Positions 42,700-56,850 of a DNA stretch of 64,000 nt are shown here, in pieces. The position numbers and the translations under genes are program-made. Position 1 is the first letter of the stretch. The number at the start of each line of letters is the position of its first letter. Source of the DNA: Datnioides undecimradiatus (taxonomy: Eukaryota; Chordata; Actinopteri; Lobotiformes; Datnioididae); NCBI GenBank assembly GCA_008933995.1, contig WARS01000036.1, positions 20,879,285 through 20,943,284 of the forward strand. Reading direction: 5' to 3'. A model generated the notes under the pieces. That model worked only from the letters and a program-made list of their open reading frames with translations, ran no database searches and had not been told where the DNA came from.

Positions 42700-43999
42700 G
42701 AAAAGGATTGAGGGTGTGACGGGGAGCCGGGGCCAGCTCTTTTGGCTGTTTGGCTGATCGCGTTAGCTTTCATTAGCGCTCTCCTGTGGAAGCCACGGAG
42801 GACGGGCTGGGGCTAATTTCACAGTGTGTTTGTCAGGCTGGGGTGTCGATGAGGATGCTGGGATGGTGATCAGAGGCCGACGGAGGCTCACACCAGGCTG
42901 CCTGACACACCACTAAATGCTCTCCTGCCCTGATCTTTGCAGTTTCTCTCCCCATGCATTTCCACACCATCAGGAGCATTTAGCATTATGTTAGCATCAA
43001 GAAGATATGAATCAGAGAGTTGGAAACTGAGGCTTTTGAGTGAGGATTGAGTGGGATGAAGAGCTCTGCACCCAGAAAAACAGGTTTTCTAGACTTTCTA
43101 ACCTTTCAACAGCCAGTGTTCTGCCTGCAGGGCAGCAGCACCATGAAACTTTGTGCAGACACTCAGAGTTTTACAACGAATCCCAGCAACTGTGGCGATG
43201 ACCTGATTCTTCTTCTATCTTTGCTATCAGGTCAAAACTTCAACACTTTGATAGATGCATAAATGTCTCTGCTGCGCTTTCTGCTTTGTGCTGATTAGCA
43301 AACATTAGTGTGTTAATAAGAAATGCAAAACTGCATGTTAAACATCAGACACAGACGTAGCATGCTGCTAACTAGCTAGCTAACAGCTGAAACAGCTGCT
43401 GCTAACAGCTGCTGATGGACTGACGGCTGGATGTCAGGATGGAACTGGTTGGATCAAGCTGACATAAACATGTTTTATTTAGTTTTACAGGATATTTGCA
43501 GGTGTTTGTGGGCAGATACTGTGTAAACAGGTGCACAGTTTGATCTGTTTTTCAGTTTATCTGGACTTTAAATACAAAGGTAACTTTTCATATTTCTCTC
43601 CAAACGAAAACCGAAGGTACAGAAAATAAAACTAACTCCTACAGTTCAGTTTAATTCCTCTTTAATCTACTGTTTTCTGATGGACTCCACATGCTAACTG
43701 ACTTAAACCGGGGTTTAAACTACTGACTGTAAGATGCAAACGCTGGTCTTCACGTATCAGAGCCGATCTCAAGACGTCACTTCCTTCAGATTGTTGTAAT
43801 TCCACAGTCAAAAGAGCAGAATTGATTTAGCTGCAACTCGCTGCCCTTGTTTGTGACCCCTCACACACACACACACACACACACTCACTCACACACACTC
43901 TTCCTGTGTTAACAGGCCTGCACTCTGCATGACCAGCATGTGTTTGTTGTTAATTTGAATATACAGCATCTATAAAGATTCCCATCAGGGGTTAAATGT

Positions 44000-46900
44000 G
44001 GCTATAAAGAGCCTCCAGCTCACCCCCGCCCTCTCCTACCACTCACCCACCCTCCCCTCCCACCCCCACACTCTTCTCCTCCCATTTCATCCATCTGCCC
44101 TCCACCCAGTTTGGTGACTGATGTCCTGATTAAACAGAGATGGTGATTGATCCGTCATATCCATCACTCTGCCTGTCTGTGGCACAGTATGGTCTCATCC
44201 CTTTGCTCCTTTGTGCACAATTCCAACCTTTGTGCTGCACACGTGTGCGTGTGCATGCGCGTGCGTGCATGTGTGTGTGTGCAAACCACTTTGTGTTCCC
44301 ATGTGAGAGTGTGACAAACCTAATTTGGTCGTCATCGTCAGTGCTAATCTAATTTCTTTTGCATATGTGTTTAAGTGTTCGGGGGCACCATATGTTCATT
44401 GTGTGAGTGGAAGTCAGTTTGGGGGGGGGGGGCTGTGAGGTTTTGCTCTTCACGTGTCAAACGCAGTCTAAGATGTCACCGGGCCTACATAGACCCTGCC
44501 TCTCTGTGTGTTTCCCCCCTCATCCATCTCACTGACAGTGGCAGAAACAGTAGCCTCCCCCGGCGCCGCTGCCTCGGCTCTCAGCAGGAGGCCCAGCCCG
44601 CGATGTATGGAGGCCTTGTCCGCCGGAGGAAACCCGCTCACAGTCGGGTTAACTTGTTGAGGACACCCCGCCGTCTCCGTGTCGACCCTTATGTGGACCT
44701 GAATCGAGCTGCCAGGTCCCGGACCCATTTGTCTCCACCTATCCGTGACCTTTCACCTGTTTTCTCTTCCAGAGCTGTAAATGATACGAACACAAACGAT
44801 CTGACTAATCCGTCCTGCGCGCTGTTAAAGTAACCATGAAATATGAAATCACCCTGTCGCTCCCTGTTAGTCCCGTCTGCAGGCCACAGTGCACAAACTA
44901 TGGGAAAATACGCTTTTCAAATACCAATTCACTGTGTGCATGTGCACACAAACCAAGAAGAGAGTTTTTAATAATATTTAACCTGCAAATTCAAATCGTT
45001 CATAGGTTTATTGATCAAGCAGCATAACTGGTCCATGTTTAGATATTCATATGATGGTTATCACCCTTTAAGCTCCAGAATATGCATTTTTTTCAATATA
45101 CAATGCAGGAAAAAGTGCTTGTGATGATATTTTGGTGTCACTACAACATCAAATGTTTACTGAGGTAATAAATAAATAAACAGTGTGGCTTCACTCTGCT
45201 TCTGTTCACAGGTTATGGGACTAAACCAAAGCTTTGCAGGGTTTGATGTAAATCAAAGTGTTAGAAAGATAATTATCAATTTATTAGATTAAAATCATGA
45301 TTTTTGATCAAATTGGATGTGGTCACAGGGTTCAGACTGGCATTTTGAGTCTATATATATCTGTGTGTCAGACTCTAAAGGCAGACTGAGATCTGTCAGA
45401 TCTGTCAGGAGGACGTTGAGTAAAGACAGAGGGAGGAGAGCTGAGGGGTCAAACTGCTGCTCGCTGTGTTTGCATCGCTGTGGCTGTTTGTTTTAATCAG
45501 TCTGCAGTGCCAGATGGGTGGAGTTTAACTGCAAAACCAAAAAAAAGTAGCAGACAATACAAGTGCCAAGCTTCGAGACAATCGCAGGAAAGCAATTGAA
45601 AAGCATTTTGGCAGTTTTGCAGCGACCACACACACAAACTGTCCCCCTGCAGTGCTCAACCAGAATAACTGGATAACAGTCATGTGACCCTGATGTGTTT
45701 TGGGTGGAGAGAGACAGGAGACTAATGAGTTCCATATCAGAGCAGGGTGAGGTGCTGGAGGACAGGAACAAATGGGGGGAAAGGGAGTATGTGCAGGCTG
45801 AAGCTGCAAACACATGAAGGCAAACGCAGCTTTGGACTGAAAGGTGTCGTCTCTGAGCGCGCAGTGATCAGTCAAAGCGCCAGATGAAGATGTAGCTTGA
45901 TCTCAGTTTGATCTTAATTATCATATCAGCGACATGCAGCTAAAACATTTTCATTTTCAAAGCCCCTCCCTGCAGCAGGAGACAGATCAGGAGGGTTGAT
46001 AGCAGGAGACCCAGAGGGCTTCAGACTTCAGGACATGAAAGACAACCTATTCTTTTATCCAGACAATAGCAGTGGAACGGGTCCCCGCCCTGATTCACAT
46101 TCAATATGGAGCGAGCTGCTCCTGCAAGAGGTGGCTGCTTTCATCAAACTCCTGGTGAAACACTCGCTCCCTCTCCAGGGCACAACTAAACTTAGCTGAC
46201 CTTTAACCCGGAGTGTAAAACCTGCTGCACCCCCCGGTCCTACATGTGGCCCGTCCAGGTCTTGTAAAGATTGTTAATTGGAGGAGGAGAGGAAAAGTAA
46301 AGATCTGCACGACTCTGGAGGATTGTTAGCTAAAGATGTTGATGTTGCGGGCAGTAAATTATCTCTCCTGTTTGCAAAACTTCAAAGCTGTCCACGTGCA
46401 CGCCTGTTTAAAAGTCATGAGGGACAGGTGCAGCGGAAAAGCTGCACTAAAGGACATAAATCCTGCAGCCGGCTGACATGTTCGGATCCAACCAGGAGCT
46501 CTTTCAGGTCCACAGGCGCGTTTCCCTTGCAGCAGTTTTGCATTTTTTAATAAAAAAATGTCCTAATTTGTACAATAAATGCATTTATATAAAGCTGTTT
46601 ATGCTTTTTTCAGTTTATTTGTGTTAAATGCAAAGAAACAATGAAAACAAGATGGAAAAGTGCATCAATAGAAACAAAGACTTCTGCAGAGGTTTAATGG
46701 CACCTAAAGGGAGAATTAACACAACCAGCGGCCTGTGTTCCACATGTTTACATCACAAGTGGATGGAAGTGCACATTTTGGGGGTAAATTAACGCTCAGA
46801 TATACTCTCTGCTTGGACGAAAAACAGTCAAACGTCTTTAAATGCAGATGCTGATTTGCACATTTACTGTAAGCCCCCCGCGACGTTGGCGCGGTCGCAG

Positions 46901-47396
46901 TCTTTCTGTTTTTCTTGTGAGGGTCACTGCTTAATCTCAGCGGGTCAGACTCCACAGAGAGATTACATGCACATCCCTCTATAGAGCGCTGTAATGAGCT
47001 GATTACCTAATTATCAGTCTGATGTGGTGCCATGTTTGAATATAAACCTTCTGCAGCAGCGTTCGACCCGGCTGAGTGACGGCGCCGAGGTCTCCACGAC
47101 ATCCCTGATCCCAGAGCTCGGTGCTGGAATCTGATGAGTCAGCGTTTCCCAAAGACCTCACAGCACACTCCACTGCTCCACAAACCAACCCCACGCCACC
47201 ACCTCCTCTTCATCCCGTCTTTTTTAGGTGTTGCTGCCGTGACTGACAGCTGTATTGAGCAGGCTGAGTGGCGTGACACCGGCTCTTTAAACTGTGCGAG
47301 CCTGATTTGGGCACGCCCAGTGGCCTTATGACACCCGGCGAAACGACTACACCTCCTTTGGGGATGCCGAGCTGTTTAGCGCTGTCACTCCAACAA

Positions 47397-47429
<33 letters not shown>

Positions 47430-50400
47430 CACACGCCTGCAAATCAGTGATCCCACAAACTTTTGCAAACACACTCACGATTCTGAAAAAGTGTTTCTGT
47501 GATCAAAACTGCATGTTTCCCCGTCATTACACTCCTAGTGAACGCCAGCTCAACGTTATCTAATTAGCGAGGCCGATCTCTGGGCGCGCTGGATGCCTGG
47601 AGCTGCTACTGTAAACACACTTCCACCATCTGGACGGTGTGTGACTGCGTCTCTCTCGCTCTTTTCCCTGTGACCTCAGATAGCCTCTTGCTAGGTGGTA
47701 ACACCACGCCGCGGCACCGAGCAGCTGTCGCTGTTCTGTGCAATCAGAAGTCTCCTTTATTCACACGAATCCACTCGGGCTCAGTGTCTCCACAGAGCTG
47801 GGTGGGAAGAAGAACAATGGGCGTCTCAGAACACACATACTTATACTTTGAAGGTCATGTGAGGACACAGCTCAGGGATTCGTATCTTGTCTTTTGAGAG
47901 AAACTTCGTGTTTGCTGGGACAAGTCCCTCTAAACTCTGCAAGACGCAATTAAAGCCGCCGGTCCTTGAGCTGTATCAGTTGTTGTTAGCGTCCGCCTGC
48001 TACTGCAGCAGGTTTCCCACAGTCAATGCATTGTTTCATGCTAAGCTAAGGTTACACAAAGAACTGCATAAAGATTAATACAGCGGCTTATTGCTGTTCC
48101 GTCATTTCCCTCCTGCTCTTCAATCAGGTCGAGTTGTTTTATTTCCAACAGTGAAGGAAACCGTTGCATTGCTGCATCCTGAGGAACCTGCTCTTCCTCT
48201 TGTAGCTGCTTCTGTTCGCCCCCCCTCCCAAGCTGCAGCCTTTTCCTGCTGTAAAACGACCTGTCCCACGCGTTCATGTTGCCTACGCCAGCCTGTGACC
48301 TCCTGACGACCCTTTGGACACTTTCACGTCCCAGGTTAGCTGCCCAGCCTCTGGGGTATGTCCACCACCCAGCACTCCCACATTCCCACGTCCCCCAGCA
48401 GATAAGGCCCAATCTGCCCCAGCTGGCACATTCCACAGGTGTTAAATCAGGGGATAACGAGCTCTCTGTCATTAATGACACCAGCGTCTGATAATAACGC
48501 CTGTTATGAACCTGCCTGCGACCAGCGGCTTCATCACAAGCGGACGAGATGAGTCAGGATATAAAGATACAGTCTGCAAAAGGGGGAAAAAGGCAATAAC
48601 TTCCAAGCTGTGGTGGAAAATAAGATTTTTGATAATGCAGTCAGCGAGAGGTCGGAGTCAATATCAATTTGGAAAAAGAAAAACGCTTTGGTGCAGAAAC
48701 GTTTCACGGACCGCAGCAGTTTCCTCAGGAACGCCTGCTGCCTTCAGCCGGCTCTGACCCTGGGAGCGAAAAATCCAGGAGCACAGACACTGATTACAAC
48801 TTTATTTATATGAAAACAAGCAGATTCAAAGTGCAGCATGGGATAAACACACACACACAAGCACATGCAAAATATGCACCCCTCCCATCCAGACTGCATA
48901 ATGAAACCAAAAGGGCAAATTCAGCGTGATCATCATCTACATATGTTACTTAGCGAGAACACACAGTCAGTTAACATTCACATGCTGCATTCACACCGTG
49001 CAGGCAGCGCGTGGTGTGAAGATCAGGAACCAGTGCCGCTGTCACGGCTGACTCTTAAAGTTTAGCTTTGAATTAGCTTAAAGCTAACTTAGATGAACTA
49101 ATTAGCAAAAGGCTGCAAGCTGCACCTGCTTCAATGAGCTAAAAAGCAACCTGAAACAAACAAACTGAAAGTGATTTTGCCACACATCAGTGTTCATTTG
49201 GGTTAAAATTTCTATTTTATAACGTTTTTTTGGACATTTTTGCAGTTTTTTCACCAACTGGGAGACACGTTTGCCAAAAATAGCCCCCATCTCCTGCTTG
49301 TATTTGTATTTATGGCCTATATTTTATAAAATGTTGTAGATAAAAGACAGAATTTAACAAATAACAGATGAAAAGTGATGAGACGGCACCTCAGGCTGTT
49401 TACAGCTCCGATGTGAAGCACATACATGCAGTCACCACCCAGTGTTTGTGCATTAAAGAAAATCTCAAAATGGAAGACCTGAATGTTCGTATCTGCTGTC
49501 ACAGTCACACACAGTGTTTGGGAGCTGATTAGCAATGCACTGAAGATGTCACACACTCTCACATTATTAGCATTATCCCATCATTAGAAACATTGTCGTC
49601 ACTGAGCCGAACCCCCCCTCCTGCAATTGGGTAGCACCATCTGGCCATCTGGGATCATGCATATTCAAAGAGGAACAGCACCTGACATAACACCCCACAG
49701 CCGCACTCACAGTCAGTCACCTCTCGCTGAACCTCAACTTGCCGCCTGATATGTTTGGATCACCTTCTACTAACGGCCGAGCATCGGGTGGATGCAGATG
49801 CAGGCGGTGCGTATCTGGGTCTGCATTGTGTTTATGAATTCGTTTCAAGTTGCTAATTGCGTCCAGTGGTGATTGGTGACCACCACCGGCGATGGGGGTC
49901 GTCACTGGAGACCCCTGGCGCTCACCTCTGCAGGGGATCATCCCGGTCACGCCACCATCTGCTGCTGTCAGTCACGGCGGGGAGTGAGCGCGCGTGCTGC
50001 AGCTCCTCATCACCTCCGAGTCGTTGGTGCAAAGAGCGATCTAAATATACCGGTTGACATGTTCTGCCACAACAGGAGGTGAGTGTGATTTAGGCTGAGA
50101 GGTGTTATGGCAGATCCAGCACCCCGGTGAAAAACGCATAATCCCTCAACCAGCTGGCACTGCCCACTCTGCCTCTGCAGCCAGCCCGCAGGGAGCGACG
50201 CTAACGTTCGACAGCGCTGCCAGCTCTACGATGTCTGTCGGTCTCTGTTCTGCACAAACACACGTTCAAAACTTTTGTCGTCCAGCTCATATGAACTCTG
50301 CCTCAACTGTACAGGAAGTGCTTCATTACTGAGTCCAGACTGCTGAAATGAAGCACTCTGAGCTACAGGATTGAGATGCATGTGCACGCTGTGATCTGTT

Positions 50401-53400
50401 TAAAGGTTGAGATCATTTAAATAAAGTTTGAGAGCTCCTGCAGTCAGATGTTGAAGAGCCGAGGATCAGATTTCATCATGAAATATATAATGATCGTTAG
50501 TCGCCGCTACCTTGTGGCTCAGCAAGCTAATGTGCAGAGAACAGGCCGATCCAGCTGAGGCACACACCATTATACTCTTATGGGCTTTTCTCCACAGACC
50601 TTTTGTGGCACAATAGCACACTGCGGTTTGGAGTTCACTTTCACTGCAGCATTCCTCTTAATACCTCCATCCAGCAGATATCGGCCTCACTGTTTGCAGG
50701 ACTGGTCACACCAATGTTTAAAAAGCAAACTTCTGCAGGACTGTTCTGCAGAGAATTAGACGAGTGTGCTGAATCTTTTGATCTGAGTCCAAAATGGAGG
50801 AGGCAGTCGTAGCTTTTGAGCTAAACTCCAGCATAACGTAACAAAGAACGAATGATTATGGTAATTAGAGAATGTATCACGTTAGCACCTGAGCTAACAA
50901 GCTTGCAAGCCAGCTAGCTTGTGACCGACTAATAGCTAGCCAGCTCCAGGAGTTCACTAATTGCTTCTTGCATTGTTTACTTTGCAATAGTGATTAACTT
51001 TACACCTACAGCATGACATCAAGGTAGTAATGTTGCAGCTTTTAACGCTGCAGTCGTGTCCTATGGAAAATGATGTGCATCCTCCATTTAAGAGGATAAA
51101 TCGTGGCTGTTCCCTGGACGCTGTCTGGCTACAGGCCTTGTTCACACTGCCAGCACAAATCTGTTTTTCTGGCTTATACAGACTGATTTTAGAACATCTG
51201 AGGAACCAAAAAACACAACATGAATTGTGATTTTTGCAGCAGGATCAAGTCGGATTTCTGCAGATTCAGATCACTCTGGATGCTCAAATCAGATTTTTAA
51301 GTTGCTTGTAAGAGAAAAGACATTTTTTGCATGAAATCCAGAGTGAGAGTGAAGCGTAGGACAGATGCTAACCGGCTATAAGAGATTGCAGGAAGAGCCT
51401 AACCTCTGAAATGCAGATTGTGTGCTGTGACAACAAACAAAGTCACATCTGAAGAACTGAAACTTTAACGCAGCTGTCCTGCTCCTTCAGCTCGCTCCTC
51501 AGCTGGATCCCCCTCTGTTTTCACTGCCACACAGCTGATGTTCAATCACTCCTGACAACATTGCCGATGATGGATCATCAACTTTAGGACGTTTCGAGGC
51601 AGATTAATAGCTTTGCCGAGGCTGCGAGAACAGTGGGTGCAGGAGCTGCTGCGTTTAATCCTCGTGGTGTAAACGTGCAGATGTTGTTTCCTAACCTAAT
51701 TTGCATTAGAGTCACAGGAAACTGATGAGATGGTAAAAGAAGGTAACCCCAAATCAAGTTGGGATCTCGCTCTCAGGCTGGAGGCAGCGTTTGCACAGAG
51801 AAAAGCTGCATTTACTCACATTAACTGGCATTAACTCACATTATTGATTTCCTCGGTGTTGGAGATGGAGGTTTTCCTGCAAGATCATCAACTCTCTGAC
51901 TTTGGGCTGCACAGCGAAACTAACTACAGCAGGCAGAGGAGGAGAGAAAGTGAGAAAAAGTGAAGGGATAGAGAGAATACAGATGAAAAGAGAAGACACG
52001 GGGAACAAACAGACGATGAAGAGAGGGAGAGAAGTGGAAAAAGTGAAAACAGGTGATGCAAGAAGGAGGGATTTGTGGGTAAAAGAGGTCAAGAAGAGGA
52101 GAAGGAGCTGCGATCGATAGAGAGGGGGATCAATCCGCTGTCTGGAGAGGAAGACCGATCAGGATAAAGGGAGCATTCATCATGACACAATCCAGATACA
52201 TGCACACACACACAAGAAATCAGAGGGTAGACTCTCATTTCCCAGCAACCTCCAGTTCAACAATTAGTCAGCGTGAGTCAAACCTTCACGAGGCTGAAGC
52301 TTCTTCTTTGTGCATCATCAGCAGCTGCAGTTTCCTCCCACAAACTCTTGTTTTCACGACCCGACGACGACCCTCCTCCGAAACAATTAACTCCCAAATT
52401 AACTGGATAAACAGGGAACAAGCGCTCCCCAGTCACAACAACACAGCCACCCTCCCGCCCCGCCCCTGTGTCCCATCCCTGCTGACGGGACGGTCCTGAG
52501 ATAACAGTGGGTCAGTGCACACAGCCAGCGCTCTTCATCAAGCTGGGTGGCCATGTTTCCTCCAGGCCACCAAGACGCCGACACATGCACATTTCAATTG
52601 CATTTAGGTGAGAAACTGAAGCCTGTGCAGAAACACAAGGGTCCTGTACATTAAACATGACCCCAAACAGCTACTGTAGTTTAAACCGGGCTGTATGCAT
52701 GCTCATGTGTGCACAGCCTTCAGGCCTGCAGAGCTGAGCGTGCTTTACCTGAGATTCACATGCTGCAGGTGTAAGCTAGAACAAAACTGAGTCTGCAGAC
52801 ATGTAGTTTGCATGAAGTTTGGCTCTTAATGCAAACTGCTTCTGCTTTCACTGCCCTGACACATGCAGCAGCGCTAACGATTAGCATGGCAGCGTTAGCA
52901 CGGACAGATAAACAGGCCTGGATGGTGGAAAGGAAACAACTTCAGCAACAATGCAAAGCCACACACGAGGCTTAAACACAGAACATATGCTCAGCGTCAG
53001 TGTTTCTAACAGCTTGTTGCAGATTTGATTTGCTTTTAACATTTTTAGGGATTGTTTTCATTCACACAGTCCTTCATACAGTTAAATATGAGCCTCCAGT
53101 GATAGTAACAGCTGTGGAAGTTGTGTCATCTTAACCCCATGTGATTCTGCCGTGATCGTAGTTTGGAAATTAACTACCATATATAATATATATGTGCGAA
53201 TCACAGTTTCTGTGATTTGGGGTCGTATCTATGTATTTTTTTAGTTTTTTAGTTTTCTCCGCACCTTCTTTCGGACAGTTTCCAGGTCGAGAATAAAGGA
53301 AACTTGGTCGGCAGTTGAGTTCCTCTATGTTTGGTTCAGCTGCAGGTCGTTTATATCCAAGTGCAATAGGAGACAGTTTCACTATTCATCACGTTACTGT

Positions 53401-53854
53401 GAGAAAAGGTCTATTTGAGTGGGAGGGACAGGAAACATAATAACAATGGGCCCATTCTTTATATAAACACACAGTTTTAATATGAATAAATGATATTTGA
53501 TCATTGACAACACATGGTGCAGACACTAAAATACAAACACCAACAATCTAAAAGTCTAATAAATCCAATAAAAGCATAAATTAAATCAGAATCATTGCAT
53601 TTTCTATAAATCAGCTCAAACACGTGTGCATTAACCCACAGCAGCACAGACGCTTTAATCCACTCAAACTCACCCACACACTCACTTTTTTAACAGCGTC
53701 ATGAAATTTATTATTCCATATTTATAAAACATCCACCGGCCCATGCTGCCAACTTTCCTCTCAAAAGCCGTGGGAATATATATTTTTATTTCATTTTGTG
53801 CTGTTGATCAGCTAAAGTGAGCGTCCACAAAAAACCTTAAATCAAGGTGAGCTG

Positions 53855-53889
<35 letters not shown>

Positions 53890-54000
53890 GTCCCATTTCA
53901 TTCCCTCTTAACACAAACCGAAGCTTGGCAGTGATCCTGGAGGATGATGCCTCTGGCCTCGTTCGGCCCGGTCCCACCTCCCTCCTCGTGCGTGTTTATT
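44000..54000. other. gene-free region, middle part
   Basis: No gene recognised. It contains a C-rich tract (about 44025-44095), a TGATTGAT-type word (44143-44150), CA arrays (47399-47427, 53859-53887), a regulatory-looking block at 49.62-49.96 kb, a purine-rich tract (51925-52110) and a GTTAGC/GCTAGC island (50880-50945). Confidence 0.7.
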
Positions 54001-56712
54001 GCCGTCTGATGCCGCTTCCTCCCCCGTCGGCTGTCGTAGTCGCAGCTAATTATAGCAGCTAGCGTGGAGCCTCGCCCACTGCTCGCCGCCTCTCCCCGCT
54101 ACTCTTATCTCACGTTCGATTGTCAACACACAACAATGCGCCTCCGTTGCTTCTGCTCTAAATAATTAAGTAGCTGCACCGCTGCGCAGCGTGTCATTAA
54201 TCTGAAGCTGAATAATTACAGCAATCAAGCAAATTATGGCCCGTTGTGAGAGCTTAATGAGTCATTGAATCCCCGCTCCACGAAGATTACTGACATGCAT
54301 CCTCCGGTTTTCAGCCGAGACCAGGAAACGAACTCAAACTTTCTCTAAATTTCATCATTCGGCGTCTCCGTGCAATCACAACTTAGCAGAGCAGGAGTTG
54401 ATTTTGTTTTCCTGGAAGTGGTCGTGGAGCAACTTTGGAAACAAACTCTTGAAAATATGCACAAACGGCAGTTAAGAAGCCGTTCTCCCTCCACGCGAGC
54501 ATCCTGCAGAGTCTTTGTGGGTGATGCAAGTGTTTTTGTTTTTAAAGTGTTGGAAATGCATTCAGCACGCGTTGAGTTTTTAAATCCCCCCACTGCTGCT
54601 TCCTGTTTAAAGATGCTGTTTGAATGCTTTCTGGTGAAAGTGCTGCAGCAGCGTAAAACAGAGGAGCGTGCACGTTGCACTCGGTGCTTCATCATAACTG
54701 AGGCTCCACGTCGTGTTGTCGTACAGTACGATCAGACAAAGCGACACAGGTGCAAAGTGTTTTAGCTGTTTTCCCCCAAATAACACGATTATTTACCTGG
54801 AAATGAAGCCGGAGGAGGACGAAGTGTGAACCTGACTGTGTGTCGTTAGCATGTGGCAGGCAGGAGATCAGCAGCAGACAATAGAGCTGATGTGGATTTG
54901 CTCTGGAAGTGAATCTGTGCTAAAAGCACATTAAGACACGCTTTAATAAACACCTTCGTGCCAAAATGACAGAGAGGTTTTGATATTAAACGAGCATTTC
55001 ACAGATCTTACACACAAAGCTCAGTTCGTGAGTCATTAAAGCCGAGGCTAGAGCCTAAACCCAGCCCCTGGAGTCTGTCTGAGACCTGGACAGACTCGTC
55101 TGCAGGTGGACGAGGAGGCAGGGACGAAAGCTTCAACAGCACTTTTTCATGTTAAAGCACAAAACCTCTGCTCGTTCACACCAAATGTCAGCAGCAGTGT
55201 GTGTCCTGTCACATGACCCCGTACTTACACATCTACGAACACCAGCGGCTGATCCAACATGGCGTCGAGCATTTAATCAAGATACATATATATTTATACA
55301 CTTATGTATGTATTTACATATAAATATGAATAATAAACACACTACACATAACGTTTCAGTCGAATATGTGTAACATTACATTAATTAGCTGAACAGGCTA
55401 ATAAATAGCTAATAAAGTCAAAAGAAGCAGAGTAATGATACCTAATAAACTGTATATGCACACAATGTAAACACCATGTTAAAATGATTTATAATATCAT
55501 ACGAGACTGTTATTACAATGCAAACCACTATAAACTGGATGAATACTATTTTAAATCGGCAGGTCAGAGGTCACTCTTCTTCTCCTCCTCCTTCACTTCC
55601 TCTTCCCTCACCACTACTTCCTCCCTTCTTTTCTTTATCCCTCACTCTGTGTAACTGTGCTAACAGCTAACAGTGAGCTAACAGTCCTGTCTCCATCAGA
55701 GCGGACTGCACCTTTAATTTTAAAAACACATGGGTCGTGTGCGGCCGTGTGCGGCCGTGCACAGCACAAACACACACACGTGCAAACCTGTGCATGCATC
55801 TTCCCAGCCATTGTTGCTCCGCCTGTCACCGTTTGTTTACGGCTCGATTTAGTGACCAGCGGTGGGAATCTCACTGTCCCGCTCGCCCGAGAACAAAAGA
55901 CAGAGCAAGAAAGTCGCTGTTGTCATCTTCGACCCGCCGCGGTCATCCTTTGGTCAACATGTTATTTTCATTACTGGACTTTGGCCAACGGGCCGGCCAG
56001 AGACAGTGGACACACACACACACACACGCAGGGGAGCTCCCTGTCCAAAACAATAGACATAAATATAGCAGCCTCTGGGAAAAAGAATACAAACGTCCAT
56101 CCCTGAAGCGAGGAGCAACGCCCAGTCCTGCGTTTCCTGTTCTCTGAACCCCATGCAGAGAAGTGCATGGTGGGAAAAAAGGCCTGGGACATAAGTCGAC
56201 CTTCAGTCGAGAGAGATTCACACGACTGTGTCTCTCAGGCGTCTTTACTCTGTTTCGTTCTCATCTTTAGCCGCAGCGTGGGCGAACAGGCCTGCAGCCA
56301 GAGCGTCACAGTGCACCTCAGGCTGGAACTGGATGACGTCAGTTAATAGATTCTTCAGACTTTGTTTGCATGTTGCAGCTTCACCTGAAGTCTGTTTGCA
56401 TCTTCAGTATAGAAAACACACTCTGTAATGCACCTAAACTAATTTAAAATGGCTGCTTCCTGCAAAAAAGACACTACTTGTCACCAAAAGTTAAAGTCCT
56501 GTTGAAACAAGGCTAACGTACCTGAGTGAAACAAGAAGTGCAGACGGGGCCTAACATTTGGAGGAATCTGATTGGCCCGTTTGAAAAGTGGGCGGGGTCA
56601 GAACAAACATGGAGAGCTCCAGTGATTCAGAGTTGGATGATGAGCCTCAAGGTTCAGGTGTTCTCCACCTCAACAGGGGTTGAGGTGACCAACACCTGAA
56701 GACACACCCACG

Positions 56713-56850
56713 TAGCATGCTGCTGCTAGCTAGCTAACTGAAGAAGCTTAGCTCTGTGCTGCTAACAGCTAAACACACTGACATAGCATGCTGCTGCTAG
56801 CTAGCTAACTGATGAATGTTAGCTCTAATGCTAACAGCTGGACTCTGATA
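56713..56850. repeat. 71-bp tandem duplication with GCTAGC words
   Basis: TAGCATGCTGCTGCTAGCTA at 56713 recurs at 56784, followed in both copies by GCTAACTGA and further GTTAGCTCT/GCTAACAGCT words. A related copy starts at 43358. Confidence 0.85.

Larger units (their letters stand above)
34600..44000. other. gene-free region upstream of arglu1, first part
   Basis: No exon of a known protein was recognised on either strand. It holds enhancer-like stretches at about 36.01-36.13 and 36.64-37.07 kb, a degenerate ATAGC array (37376-37745), CA/TG arrays at 41968-41995, 42664-42698 and 43864-43884, and a GCTAGC-rich stretch near 43358-43415. Confidence 0.7.
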
